64,000 nt of DNA from Salticus scenicus (GCA_963930645.1 OZ005653.1:117310259-117374258); one strand, 5' to 3'; shown: positions 45,231 through 56,888, counted from the first letter of the stretch. The notes: generated from the sequence alone by a model not told the origin. A program made the numbers and translations.

Positions 45231-46533
45231 CAGAGGGTGTTCACACATTTTTTTAATGATTTTGCAAGGATATATATATATATATAACCAAATATAAGAA
45301 TTTTATTTTGGAATATGTTCAGTCTGATAGCCATTTTGTTAAACTATCATATTAAATCTTGATTTCATAGATAGCAGAATATTTATTAGAACATCAAGGT
45401 TGATTTTGTTCCACTCCTCTTCCAAAACTTTCCATAGTCCATCCAATGTTTTGGGATGCTGCTTTTAAAGAGATTGTTTTAAAAGTCCAAATGTTGTACA
45501 ATAATCCATAAGTTTAGTCAGGGGACTTTGGTGGGATGCATATAAAGTGAATAGCTTCAATTCCGGTTTCATTTTTCGTATTTTCAAAAAAATAGAGCAG
45601 TAAATTTAAGAGGTATGACTTGTAACCTTATCCTGATGGAATTCAATACATTGAAGATTGTTTGGGTTAGGTGATGGAATTTATTTTTTGAAAATAGGTG
45701 TTAAAACATATTTATGAGAGTAATCTCAGTTAATTATGACTTTTTTTTTTAGTTTCCTTATTTTAATTTTTCCGTTTTAAGTGAATTCAGTAATAGCCAT
45801 AAAACCTTTAGAAAAACTTTCCTTGCTTTCTCTTAATCAACATTTTAAGTCATTTTCTTTTCCTTTTCGCCAGTAAATCGATCTTTTTCTATTGAAAGCA
45901 GATAATAATAGCCAAGCCTCATCAATATTAACTATATATTTCCATTTTTCACTCATCAAATAATTTTCATACAACAATCTGCACATAATCTTACGCCAAG
46001 AAACATGTTTTGGTATTAAGCGATGAACATCATGTTTTTTGTTGAGATTAGCTTTAAATCAGATTTTATAACATTATTCGCAGTTTCTACAGATATATAT
46101 AAAGATTTTACAATAGCTCTTTGGGAGTTCCATTTTCTTTTAAATCATGAGATGCGACTTTAGATTTAATAGGAAGTGTACATATCTTTGCTGGGTATCA
46201 ATTTTTCACCTTTTTTCCATTCAAAAGCAAACTTTGATGTTTATTTACTTTTTTATTAATCATGCCCTTTATTTTACATGTAGAAATATTAAAACCATGC
46301 TTTTCACATCCTTCTTTTACAACTGAATAAGAGTATTTCTCTTCGGAAAGTTTTAAAATATAGCCTTTAATCTAGTGTTTATTTTCCAGCGACACTTTAA
46401 AGCAAAAAATGTTTTTAATGCTGCAGAATACAGTTAAATCCTATTACAATTTGGTGTCAGTCACATTTTTATTTTAAATTTAAATCCAAGGAGAAAGTCA
46501 AAATCATTTACAAAAATGTATGAGCACCCTCTG
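45231..46533 (-). mobile_element. Tc1/mariner-type element, heavily decayed
   Basis: The left end CAGAGGGTGTTCACACATTT and the reverse complement of the right end, CAGAGGGTGCTCATACATTT, are inverted repeats, with TA on both sides (45229-45230 and 46534-46535). The length of 1303 bases fits. Minus-strand frames with stops still show a NIDEAWLLL-like segment near 45920, FHQDKVTSHTS near 45640, PPKSPDLT near 45525 and TLDGLWKVLEEEWNKI near 45440. These are the remains of a DD34-type transposase. Confidence 0.82.
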
Positions 46534-46765
46534 TATATATAATTAAATGCAGAACTTTGAAAAACATTCTGCTTTGAATTATTTAATTGTTTACCTATAA
46601 AATGAAAATATAGAAATAATTGTAAAATATAAAATTATAATCATTATAAATTATCTCTTTGGTTAAATTTCACAAATATATTTCATCTCAGTAATTTTGG
46701 TCTTCTTCATAGCAGAGTGACATTTATTTGAGTTTTTTCTCCCCTTGTTCCCCATAACTCTCATT

Positions 46766-47310
46766 TTTTTTCATCGAGTGATGCCATTTATTTATTGTTA
46801 TGTTTTTTTTTAATTATCTATCTTGCTTGTGCCCTTTTATTTGCTGGCTTATTTGCCTTTTTGTTACTTCTATGTAGTGCCCTCATTAATTTTCTTTATT
46901 ACTGTATTCCATTTTATAAATATCAGCATTTTCCCTTCAAACTCAAACTGAATGGTTTATGAGTGAATCAAATCTGATAGAAATACAATAGGAGAAACTG
47001 CTGGAATTTATAAAACAGAATACAGCAATGAAGAAAATAAAAGTGGGTATTATGTAGGAGTAAAAGAAAAGAAATCAGCAAATAAAAAAACATGAGCAAG
47101 ATTGGAAATTTATTACATATGAGATCTTAGCAAAGAGAACAATTAATGGAAAAACAGCAATTGATTTTAAAAACACAGTAACATTGGCTGTTACTACAAC
47201 TTCTAATGTGAATATTTATGGAATTCAGTTGAGATAGTCAGCAATTATCATGTAGCAACATGAAACATGTTTGTAATAATAGATGGCGCTACTTGATGAA
47301 AAAAATGTAA
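46766..47310. repeat. Long foldback (inverted repeat) element
   Basis: The left arm (46766-46942) contains TTTTCATCGAGTGATGCCAT, CTTGCTTGTGCCC and TTATTTGCTGGC. It is inverted at 46983-47110, with CAGCAAATAAAAAAACATGAG and GCAAG, and at 47272-47310, with ATGGCGCTACTTGATGAAAA. The loop is about 40 bases. The right arm carries about 160 extra bases, probably an insertion. A transcript through it would fold into a long hairpin. It lies within 300 bases of the next host exon. Confidence 0.7.
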
Positions 47311-47603
47311 ATCACAGGAAAAAAGAAAGAAACAAGGGAATCAAACACAAAGAAACATTAGTTTATCCTGAGGAAGTCCTAGATTACTGCAATGAACTTA
47401 TTAGTGCAATTAAATAGTGGAAAGAGGTAATTTACCATTTTTGTAACTTAAATATTTCTGTTTAACATAAGAATTAAAAAAAAATTCTGGAAAAAAAAGG
47501 AGGCTTATTTTGACAATTCATTAAGAAAAAGCCTTTTGCATTTTATTTATTTTTCTGCTTTATTTTATGTTGTATTGTTTAACTTAATTATTTTTCGTTA
47601 TAG

Positions 47604-47748
47604 GCTGATTTAGTAGAATTTTATTACTTATGGAAAAAATCACCAGGAGCTGTTACATCCAGGACTCATAGACGGAATCGCCGACAAATACGCCGTGGTG
47701 GTAAACCTAGTCCAGCAAAACAAAGCCGACCTAGTTCAAATGATTATA
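47604..47748 (+). CDS. RERE/Gug: RERE/Atrophin exon: SANT end and basic linker
   Basis: Forty-eight codons plus one base. It starts ADLVEFYYLWKKSPGAV, the third SANT helix, and continues with a strongly basic stretch, SRTHRRNRRQIRRGGKPSP, a likely nuclear localisation region, then SRPSSNDY. The acceptor is TTTCGTTATAG and the donor is a consensus GTAAGT. The exon leaves in phase 1, its last A joining TG of the next exon to make Met. In vertebrate RERE the corresponding basic region is SRAHRRHRRQ, so this position is secure. Confidence 0.95.
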
Positions 47749-47967
47749 GTAAGTATGAGGTTTTTATATAATTATTTAGCAGTTCCGGTAATACTTGTTC
47801 GTTGAATGAAAAAAACAAGTATCACTCAACGTAATCTTTTAAATGAATTTTTTTAACATTTAAAATATTACGTATTTTAACTGGATTTTTTCTCCCCAAA
47901 TGGTGGGGAGAGAAATAAAAAAAAAAAAATGAATTTTAGATTGTAATTTATATACAACTAAATATAA

Positions 47968-47968
47968 A

Positions 47969-48001
<33 letters not shown>

Positions 48002-48082
48002 ATTTAAAATACATAAACCTTTTTTTTTTTTTTTTTTACTATTTAAAATACATAAACCTTTTTTTTTTTTTTTTTTTTCCAT
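47968..48082 (+). repeat. Tandem repeat of poly-T plus ACTATTTAAAATACATAAACC
   Basis: Three long T runs, of about 30, 20 and 19 bases, are separated by two identical spacers that begin ACTATTTAAAATACATAAAC. A further T run with a similar spacer start (ACTATTTAAA) occurs at 48328-48372. This looks like slippage-driven local duplication. Confidence 0.8.
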
Positions 48083-48328
48083 ATATCTCTAGTTATTTCT
48101 GATTTTTACTTCTATTACCCAACTACTGTAGTTAATAGAAGTATTGTATTCAGTGAAAATTTTGGCTGTCAAGTTTTTACTGATTTACCATATTTACACA
48201 TGTATAATGCACACAAAAAAAAAAAAAAAAAAAAATTAGGCAAAATCTCCAAGACACTCCATTATACACAGACTTTTTTTTTTTTTTTTTACAGTTGCAT
48301 GTTGATGTAAATTTTAACTATTTTGTCC

Positions 48329-48365
<37 letters not shown>

Positions 48366-48567
48366 TATTTAAATTAAAGCTAGAATAAAGCCTTAATTTA
48401 TTAAATAAGGAAGAAAAAAAAAGTTAATAATGCTTTGTGTCAACGGAAGAGCGTTTGTATGTTGTTTATTTAAAGCAATGTTTACTTAAAGTAAAACTTA
48501 TCTTAATTTATTATATGGGTTAAAATTTTATTGAAACATTTCTTATTAAAGTTAAACTATTTTACTT

Positions 48568-48991
48568 ATGTTTTTGTTCGGAGATTTTATTTTTAATAAG
48601 TTTTGTTTCTGTTTGTCTGGAAAAACATTAGCTGTTGACGACCGGTTAAAAATTCACTTGCATCCAGGCATCTTTTGGAAATCTATCAGCTTAACAGACT
48701 TGTATAAAATAAAAAACTGCCAATTGGCGCTGTGCTGGATCAGAATTGTAAACATCTCAAAAAGTTGTTTGCTTTATACCTTTTACACCAAAACGATTGC
48801 TGCAATGTTTGGAGATTGGAAATAGTAAACTTCCTAAACAGTGTACACCAATCAATGAGGACTTTATAGAAAGCGAGAAAAATAAAATAAATAAATTTTG
48901 CGAGTTATCCTCGGGCTCTGATTATCTGTGCGTTGCTGCACAACTCAATTCCACAAATAATTGGGAGTTTACTAAATTTACAGACAGGTAA
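48568..48991 (+). other. Unrecognised open stretch inside the pogo-like element
   Basis: Two overlapping open frames (48568-48825 and 48797-48991) have less biased composition than their surroundings, with segments such as GKTLAVDDRLKIHLHPGIFW and NEDFIESEKNKINKFCELSS. I recognise no family. A one-base shift between them would make one frame of about 140 residues. They could be the remains of a transposon-borne gene or chance. Confidence 0.25.
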
Positions 48992-49023
48992 TCTCTCTCT
49001 CCTCATCCCCTAAAAATGTTTTA

Positions 49024-49054
<31 letters not shown>

Positions 49055-49059
49055 CTAAC

Positions 49060-49945
49060 TTTTCACAAGATAGGAAAATTTTCCACGCACGGCGTGCATG
49101 TGTCGTCTATATTCTACAGCCCTGCAACTTAACTGCGAAGTTGACGATCACCGCCAATAGATTGTGGAGCAATTATTAGTTTCAACGGACTGCCATTGGT
49201 TACAAGCTCTAATCCGTTGGGCAGTATTTAAGAGCTAACAAATGAATGACTCAGGGCAGTGCAGTTCAGTTGTCTTTTTTCGTTTGTCATGCTGTTATGT
49301 AGTCGTCTTCAAGATGTCCGAGATCGCTGTTAAGTTTCTTTCAATATGGTTATGATGGAAGTCTATCCGGTGATACCTGCTGATAGTTAATATGGTCTTT
49401 GCTGTGTTCCAGTTTCTTCTCTATCGTCGTTGGCTCTAGCAGTAGCTTTCTGGTAATGGCAAGTGTCTGTTAAGTTTTGCAAGTTGTTTACTTTAATCTG
49501 TTTTGTAAAAAGGTTTTCAATGGATGAAGTGTTTCGTGCTTCAATTAGTGGGATGTTTAGTGTCTCATTTTAATTTAAAAATCAGTAGTTTATCTTTAAT
49601 ATTAGTACTTTGAGTCACTGTTCGTTAGTCTTGGACTAACGTCGTTGGAAATGTTATTATTGACTCTGAAGTTTGTTAACCTTGGGTTAACATCATTCTG
49701 TTCCGATAATACGGCACATGAATAGATATTTAAAGTATTTAAAAGTTTTTTAAAAGGTTGCTCATTACCTTTCTTTTACATTGACTTATTTTATAAGTTG
49801 CCTTGGATAATATTATGCCATTGCTGTTTAAGAGTTAAAGGTAATCTTATTGTTGCTGACTTATTGTTACTGTTGAAAACTGGTTTACATATGTTAAGTT
49901 TTGAAGATTTAATAAAATTTGTTTGTTTCTTAAAACTTCACCGCA
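49060..49945 (+). promoter_or_regulatory. LTR-like or promoter-like region (possible solo LTR)
   Basis: About 880 bases of more balanced composition contain a TATA-like GTATTTAAGAG (49226), an initiator-like TCAGTTGTC about 40 bases downstream, and a polyadenylation signal AATAAA near 49911 followed by a GT/T-rich stretch. The order promoter, transcript start, poly-A signal is the U3-R-U5 layout of an LTR. No partner LTR, primer site or duplication was found. Confidence 0.3.
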
Positions 49946-50317
49946 TTATTTTTAAGTTGCATTTTTCTATTTAAGTATTTGAAGCTTCTTAAGGCATTAT
50001 AGTTACTTTCACAGTGCTTAATTAATTTACTCCAACATTTGATCCTAAGATGGCCAAATTGGCTATCACATGTATTCACTCGACATAAGTATGAATCAAG
50101 AAGTGCATTCAAAGATGAAAATAAAACTGAAAAAAACTTAATAAAAGTATAGTCTATTTATTTCACTCCTTGCAGTTTTATATATATGTAATGACAACGG
50201 GGTCCTGTAATATTAAGTGGGTTGGTATTCCAGTAATGTGAGCATCTTAGAAAGGATGAGGAGTCTATCAGATTCACTAATAATCCTTTATTAAATTCAA
50301 GATGCAGTCTTGGCCTT

Positions 50318-51302
50318 AAAGTTAGACATCCTGAGCATCATATGTCCATTTAACCACGCCGAAGGTCAGCACTTCTCTGTAGCGGCGCCCCTCCGGGCCC
50401 GCGGATTTCGTTAGCGAGCTTTTACATGATACGAGTAATATTTATAGATTTATTAAGCAAGTCAATATCGAAAAAAGCCACGATTTTTCGTGTGTTCTAG
50501 CTTAAATACCATCTATTTCGGCGGGAATATTTAGTCCTCCCCTGCTTAATCATTGGCTATTAAATTAACTTTATGATTGACAGCTTAGCTGAGGTCCAGA
50601 TCCCCAGGATTAATTAACATGCATTACTTAACCGCAAGAAAAGGAAGATTGCACTTACTCAGCACTTTTATTCCTAAGGTTGTTCAATTTTTCTGACTCT
50701 AGCGTTATGAAGTCTTCTGCTTTAAAACAAAGTTTAAAGGTGCACTTATGAATTATTAGCGATTTCTAGATTTTAAAATGGGGTTTTAATTATTTAAATT
50801 TAACTATTTTTTGAAAGTTAGACATCTTGAGCATCTTATGTCCCTTTAACCTCGCCGAAGGTCGGCACTTCTCCGTAGCGGCGCCCCTCCGGGCCCACGG
50901 ATTTTGTTAGCGAGCTTTTACATGATACGAGTAATATTTAACGTAGATTTATTAAGCAAGTCAATATCGGAAAAAGCCACGATTTTTCGTGTGTTCCAGC
51001 TTAAATACCATCTATTTCGGCGGGAATATTTAGTCTTCCCCTGCTTAATCATTGGCTATTAACTTTATGATTGACAGCTTAGCTGAGGTCCAGATCCCCA
51101 GGATTAATTAACATGCATTACTTAACCACAAGAAAAGGAAGATTGCACTTACTCAGCACTTTTATTACAAAAGTTGTTCAATTTTTCTGACTCTAGCGTT
51201 ATGAAGTCTTCTGCTGTGAAAAGTTTAAAGGCACACTTACAAATTATTAGTGATTTCTAGATTTTAAAATGGGGTTTTAATTATTTAAATTTAACTATTT
51301 TG
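50318..51302. repeat. Tandem duplication of a 496-bp GC-richer unit
   Basis: GTTAGACATC begins both units (50321 and 50817). Identity is high throughout, including GCGGCGCCCCTCCGGGCCC, GGCGGGAATATTTAGTC and TAGCTGAGGTCCAGATCCCC. On the minus strand each unit has CCAAT (AGCCAATGATTAAGC), a TATA-like GGTATTTAAGC and AATAAA in that order, so the unit may be an LTR or a promoter. It lies inside the pogo-like element. Confidence 0.75.
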
Positions 51303-51678
51303 TATCCCTTTCATATATATATATACAAAAAAGCTAGTAACATTATTTATTGACATTTATTAGCAATTCTCATTGTCGATACAACTGTTATCGTCACAGT
51401 AATCATTTACACTAGCAGAGTCAATGCTCACGTAAATCATATTGCCCTACATTCCCACCCTCTGATTAGAAATTCCAGTCACTTTGAAACTCTTTAGTAT
51501 CATATTAGCTGAGATGGAATTTCAAGCTTCATATAGCCACTGACATACTATAGAGAGTGACTCACGCTTCATTTTCATGCTTGGAGTGAAGGTGTTATAT
51601 GTAACTGTCATCCACCGACTGTATGTGTGACAAAATGCAACTTTAAGTAGTCAATAGAGTATGACATCTAATATTAAA

Positions 51679-51810
51679 ACCCGAATAAACTACTACGTAG
51701 ATTCAGAATTCTTTTTGCACTGAAGACAGTACGCTTAAGGCTGCCGAAACAGCTGTATGCATCTCAAATATTTTTCTTTGGCGTTTCTGACGTAGTAGTT
51801 TATTCGGGTT
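51679..51810. repeat. Small inverted repeat (MITE-like)
   Basis: CCGAATAAACTACTACGT (51681-51698) and its exact reverse complement (51791-51808) are separated by about 92 bases. Related flanks TAATATT occur on both outer sides (51669-51675 and 51811-51817). It may be a tiny MITE inside the pogo-like element. Confidence 0.6.
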
Positions 51811-51839
51811 CTAATATTCTAACGCCAAGACTCCTGTTA

Positions 51840-52330
51840 TTATACGACATCTAATGTCTGCAGCACTTTCATCATCCCACCAGGTATCCCCAACAAATCA
51901 CTTGAGCGATAAATTTTTGCTTTTATTTCAAGCGTCATCTGTCCACGGAAGCTGTCCAGGACCAACATCGATGGCTGATGGAAAGCACCTGGCCGACGCT
52001 CCCATACAAGGTTAATCCAATCTTTCATGAACTCTGCTGTCATCCACCCTTCCTGTGCTCCTGCAATTATTCCGACTGGAAAAGATTGTTTTGGGGTAGT
52101 TTCCCATTTAAAAATCACATAAGTGTCAAGTTGTAGCCGTCAGCCATAATGACCAGCATAACAGTGCATCGTTGCTTGTCTGCTCCTGTTGTTCACAGTT
52201 GAACACTTCCATCTCCAACGAGATGAACTGTTGGGGCTTCTGGCATATCAAACCCTAATGGAGTTTTATATGCCGGAAAACCCCAATGGAATTTGATCTG
52301 CATTGCTGCTTCGCGACATTCCTTTTGTTT
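51840..52330 (-). pseudogene. Tigger/pogo transposase fragment (DDE domain)
   Basis: On the minus strand, KFHWGFPAYKTPLGFDMPEAP, then VHLVGDGSVQL and TTGADKQRCTVMLVIMADG, are followed after a break by IFKWETTPKQSFPVGIIAG, EGWMTAEFMKDWINLVW, MLVLDSFRGQMTLEIKAK and LGIPGGMMKVLQTLDV. These are the core blocks of Tigger/pogo and jerky-type DDE transposases. The Asp of LVLDSFRG is the second catalytic residue. The N-terminal CENP-B-like DNA-binding domain is absent, and stops interrupt the first block. Confidence 0.85.
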
Positions 52331-52696
52331 TTGTAGCCTTATAATATACTGGAAAAAATGTGTTAGGTGTCTTTAGTTCTTAGGATTAAGTATTATAAAA
52401 TAGAAATGAAAGATATCGTTTGAATAATGAAATCATAGCATCAGGGTTGATTCATTTGGTCCCAACTTCAGTTGGTTCACAAACTGAAAAGTCACCTGCA
52501 TGTCAAATTTATGGTGCATGTTATATACAAGATTTAAAAAAAAAAATTGATTTTTTTTCTTGTAAAGTACACGGTGTGTGTTATTGTAAATATGGTATAT
52601 ATTTTAAGGCCTTCTAAGTCTAAAATTGTGTTTTGGAAATTGGTATTTGTGGCAAATAAATAATTGCCTATCTTAATGAATGAACTGTATGTATAA

Positions 52697-52700
<4 letters not shown>

Positions 52701-52777
<77 letters not shown>
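52701..52777 (+). repeat. CT/TA compound microsatellite, insertion site of Naiad copy 2
   Basis: About 18 CT units are followed by about 18 TA units, ending directly at the truncated Naiad. A TA run also follows the element's 3' end at 53941-53966. Confidence 0.9.
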
Positions 52778-52780
<3 letters not shown>

Positions 52781-53940
52781 ACATCGATGATATTATTGTA
52801 TTTTATCTCAACAAGAACTCACAAAATGGCTTTTCCTTCAATTATCCACCTAATTTAAAGCTAACTCAAAATACTATGACTAATCAATCAATTAACTTTT
52901 TAGATCTCAAAATAATAATCGATGGTAATAAACTTTACACAGATATCTATGACAAACGGCAAGATTTTTGTTTTAATGTAAACTTATTTACACATTTTAA
53001 TTCATGTCTGCATCTTTCGGTATTTAGAAACATCATTATTAACCATTTATTTTGAATTAATAATTTATGCTCTGCAAAGTTTAAAAACAAGAATATTAAT
53101 AAACTGATCACAGCCACTGCTAAAATGGGTTTTCCTAAAAACTTTGTATTTTCTATTTTATATCCTTAACCATGTCTCTGTCAGTACAAAAAAAAAAAAA
53201 AAAAAGCTGTGTACACTCTTGTGTATATCAACAAAAAAATTATAAAATAATAAAAGACAATAAAAAAGGTGGCGGTTGGGTGGGCAGATGTTTGATTATG
53301 GAGGTGGGGTGGTGTTGTAAGGCTGGATGGGTATGTGAAATTAAATTAAAAAAAAAAAAAAAAAAAAGTAGAAGGCTTGTTGCATTTGCTTTGTATTACT
53401 ATGCAAACTTTCATTTTCCAATAAAATTTCAGATTTTTCCTTTTTGAGTTGTCAACTATATTTAATGTTCTAATTATACTGTTAAACACAATGTGATCAA
53501 TCGGTGAATTTCATTGTGGCTTCGTGGTTTCATTGTTGTTCATCTGCTTTGAAATTTTGCATTTTTAAATCCATATGGTTCCTGTTCTGGTTGTGGCAGT
53601 CTGGGGGAGTGTTGCCGGCATAAAACTAGTGTAACCCCACAGGCAAGTCACAAGTCTTGCCGCCTGCCTCCTTCTTCCTATCTTGTGTTTCTTGGGTTTT
53701 TTTTTTTATTATTAATTTTGATAAGTTTATGTTTTTGGGTTAAGATTTGTTGTTTTACTTTATTGACTCGTTTGTTTTGCAGGCTGTTAATTAATAGATC
53801 TGGTTTCTTTGCATTAGTGTATTTCATCCACTGATGATTTTTTTTTTTTTTTTTTTTTTTTTAATCTTATTGGTCATTGGTGTTTCAGTGATCTTGTGTC
53901 TGTTGCTTGGCTTCTACTATGCTTAATAGATCATCTTTAT
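52778..53940 (+). mobile_element. Naiad copy 2, 5'-truncated
   Basis: It aligns with 19844-20999 base for base over almost all its length, starting within the RT catalytic block (YIDDIIVFYLNKN) and ending at the same 3' terminus. Differences are few: microsatellite and homopolymer lengths, some substitutions, and TGA (about 53054) where copy 1 has CAA. High identity between two copies 33 kb apart suggests recent activity of the family. Both ends lie in microsatellite DNA. Confidence 0.92.
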
Positions 53941-56792
53941 TATATATATATATATATATATATATTATGCTAATGTGTGTAGCATGAAAATCAGCATTAT
54001 TTCTAGGAGGGAGAATAGCATGGCAATGGCATCTGCCAGAAAATTTTAAAAAACTCCATGTGAGATTTGATAGTAATCGTGTAATTGAAAGCTGCTGAAT
54101 GTGACATAACTATAAGCATATTTCTTCTGAAATATTGAAACTCTTAGTTACAGCTGTGTTAAATTAAATATGAAAATATGCAGGGTTGGCAAGTTTTTGA
54201 CAACTCACGGTTTTATCTGGATTTAACCATGGTTTTAACTGTCATGTCAAAAACCCCTTTTTGACATAGTTTTTGACAACAATTGTCAAAAACCTAAAAT
54301 TCTGTACAAAAGCATTCACTAATTTATATCTACATTTTATTACATTTTCCTAATTTTTGGTTTTAGTCTCTTGAGTAAATTTTATAACAGTTTTAGACAC
54401 CTAAAACCACATGTCCCACCAAAAATTAAAAGTGTTATTTTTGTCAGTAAGTGTTGGGAGGAAACAAGCAAAATCAAACTACCCTTACTTCCGTGGCTCT
54501 AAGGTGGTAGTACATTTTGAATATCAATTCGATATTCGGGCATATGCTGTGAAATGCCCTAAATTAACCTAATTAAAAATATAAACATTAATCTAAAAAG
54601 GAATATGATTATTAATAAGTAAATTTACTCTTATCAAATAATTTTAGACTCATATAATTTCAATTAATTTCTTTATTAAATTTCCATTTTTGAATATTAG
54701 TTAAAACGATGATTTTCATGATTTTAAAATCATAACATTTATGGGATCACAATGATCACCTTTTTAATCACTATTATATTGATTGCATCGAAATGGGATA
54801 AAGATGAGTACTTAAAAACAGGTATATGCTTGACATGCATTTTGCAAAGTTAAAAAAATTACTGACCAATGAATAAAATGTTTTCTCACCAGATGCTAGG
54901 GCGCAGCCAGGGCATAAAATGGATCATCACAGGGAACAATTCTTTGAGCATCTACACTTTTAATCCACAATTTTACTTAATAAATATACTATGTATTTTT
55001 ATATATATTATCTTGGCCAAAGGCAAGCAACTTCTTAACGTAGATGACATAAGTCATGGCGATAAGTCTCTCATTATAATTTTTTGAGGAGGTTTTCTTC
55101 TTGTATTTTTTTTTATTAGGTGTTTGAGTTTCACTTGTAATTTCTTTATTGGGTCTTCTTCTAATTGGACCCGGTTAGAACCAATCTGCTTGCTTCTAGA
55201 TTTCTTTAGTGCATTTCTTAAGACTTAGCAGGGGCTCTTTTTTTTTTTTGCAGTCGCCTGAGGGGGGCTTAGTATGTGTGGTCCCTTTTTGAGTTTTCCA
55301 AATACTGGTCATAAATAGGCATTGTAATTCTGTCTGAAGCTTTTAAGAAGCAGTAAAACAACTTTTGTAGTCTTTTATTTATTTTTTTTTTAAATAATGC
55401 CCTTTTGTGATTTTATTATTTCGTTTTTAACAAACGGCTGCTTTTAGTCCAGCAGTAAGCTTCTTTTTGAAAATAGAAAATAATTTTAAGCTACTATAAA
55501 ATATAGAATGAAAAATTATAAATAGAAATGTACATTAGTAAAAAAATCAATGCACCATTTCCTTTTAACTTTTAAAAGTAAAAATATATTTTTCAATCTT
55601 ATACTTTTACTTTTAGCATTTCACACCATTCTAGTTCTTTTTCGCTTTAGAGAAAGTATGCAGTAACAAAATACTAGTTGTGAAGCCTTTTACAATCAAC
55701 GCTGACCTGAATGGTGTAAAATGCATATAGATTATGAACTAAATAAATTCTATTGGAATATTAATGCTTATTCTACAGTGAACTTTTAATTTTGTAATTA
55801 GTATTACAGGGTTCTGAGTATGAAAGACACTAAAACATAGTTGCTTTAGTCACCTTTCATGTATAAAATAGTAGCCCTTATGATATGAATAGTAGTCTTT
55901 GATTGAAAGTAATAATAATAAATTACAAAAGATAAATAATTAAAATTTTAATTATATCAAGGAAATTAACCTTTCAATATTTCAAGGCATGGAAATAAAT
56001 TTCTTTGCTTTACACTTCCACTGTTTTACCCTAGGTAATGGAAGTAAAACACATCTGTTTTACTTAAAGGTTACCAAAAAATGCTTTAAAGGGAGCTATG
56101 ACACTTCTAAAGATACCGAAATAAGAAGAGCAAGGCAAAATCGGATAGAAATTATGAGAATGCCAAGTGTTTTAGAGTGAAAATTTATGAAAGTGCCATA
56201 TTATTGACAATCGCCATGTGAGTGACAACTTTTGCCATATACGTGACACTGTCACAGTTTTAGCAAAAATTGGATATTCCAAAACATAATTGTAGCACTT
56301 TAAATGAAGTATGTAATTTTTGTGGTGCATTTTATTAAAAGAGTAAACTGAATATCAGCAAAAAAAAAAAAAAAAATTGTCATGCTGACAAATTAAATTT
56401 TACACCTTTATCCCAAACAGCAAATTTGATTGAAGATTTGCCTCTTTGAATGATTTTGGTTTAACTATCATTAACATCTCATCCCACAATATTAATTTGG
56501 TTCTAATAATAATTTTTTTTCTGATGAATTGAAGTTTATATTGGATGGGAAAGTTGTATAAGATTTATAAGATTAAAATTTAAAAATAAATAAGAAAGTG
56601 TGAATATTTCGCACAGGTTAGCTAGTTATATATAATTTCTTTAGATCTTAATCAATTGGTTGTAGTTGGTGTTTATTTGATTGTTATATTGTCTTTTAAT
56701 TTCTTTCTTGAGGTGAAAATTTCTGCTCTAATTTTTCACATTTTTTTGAGTATGATAAATTACAGATTACATTTTTTTTCCCCCTCAATCAG
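53941..56792. other. Intronic sequence without a recognisable gene
   Basis: AT-rich DNA. It contains repeated TTTTTGACA-type motifs near 54195-54295, next to the CAGGGTTGGCAAG end at 54181. Nothing else can be supported. Confidence 0.55.
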
Positions 56793-56888
56793 TGGATGCC
56801 AGTTCTGGAAGCGATGAGGGTGAAGATTCTGAAGATTCAGATTCAAGAGATGTTACTGGTTACACTTGTCAAAATTGTTGTACTACAA
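56793..56888 (+). CDS. RERE/Gug: RERE/Atrophin exon: acidic linker and first half of GATA zinc finger
   Basis: The exon carries two bases, 31 codons and one base. It reads DASSGSDEGEDSEDSDSRD, an acidic Ser-rich run matching the acidic linker of RERE, then VTGYTCQNCCTTT. CQNC is the first metal-binding pair of the single GATA-type zinc finger. The acceptor is CCCTCAATCAG and the donor is GTAAGA. Phase 1 in and phase 1 out fit both neighbours: A plus TG makes Met, A plus CC makes Thr. Confidence 0.94.

Larger units (their letters stand above)
24836..47603 (+). other. Large intron (about 22.8 kb)
   Basis: The donor is at 24836 and the acceptor TTTCGTTATAG ends at 47603. It holds CAGGG-ended MITEs, the second gypsy element, a split tRNA-like sequence, two Tc1-like elements, the transposon nest, a Tc1/mariner relic and a foldback repeat. 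Stretches 24840-25300, 25745-26680, 33560-33950, 34905-36030 and 37565-37870 show no recognisable element. At 25956 an isolated CAGTAAACTCTTGATTATCC resembles a pogo-type end, without a partner. Confidence 0.85.
48188..52595 (-). mobile_element. pogo/Tigger-like DNA transposon (4.4 kb) with internal insertions
   Basis: The left end begins CCATATTTACACATGTATAA and the reverse complement of the right end begins CCATATTTACAATAACACAC. TA lies on both sides (48186-48187 and 52596-52597). The minus strand near the right end encodes a Tigger-type transposase fragment. At 4.4 kb it is longer than a usual Tigger. The extra length is GC-richer, promoter-like and duplicated sequence between 49060 and 51310. 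Confidence 0.7.
47749..56792 (+). other. Intron (about 9.0 kb)
   Basis: The donor GTAAGT is at 47749 and the acceptor CCCTCAATCAG ends at 56792. It contains a poly-T tandem repeat, the pogo/Tigger element, the second Naiad copy, and AT-rich DNA from 54000 to 56790. In that last part the only lead is an isolated CAGGGTTGGCAAG at 54181, one end of a possible MITE whose partner was not found. A 63-codon frame at 55989-56180 is unrecognised and probably not coding. Confidence 0.8.

Noticed and set aside
54181..56230. A full CAGGGTTGGCAAG-ended transposon
   Set aside because: Only the left end is visible. I found no inverted partner or duplication up to the next exon.
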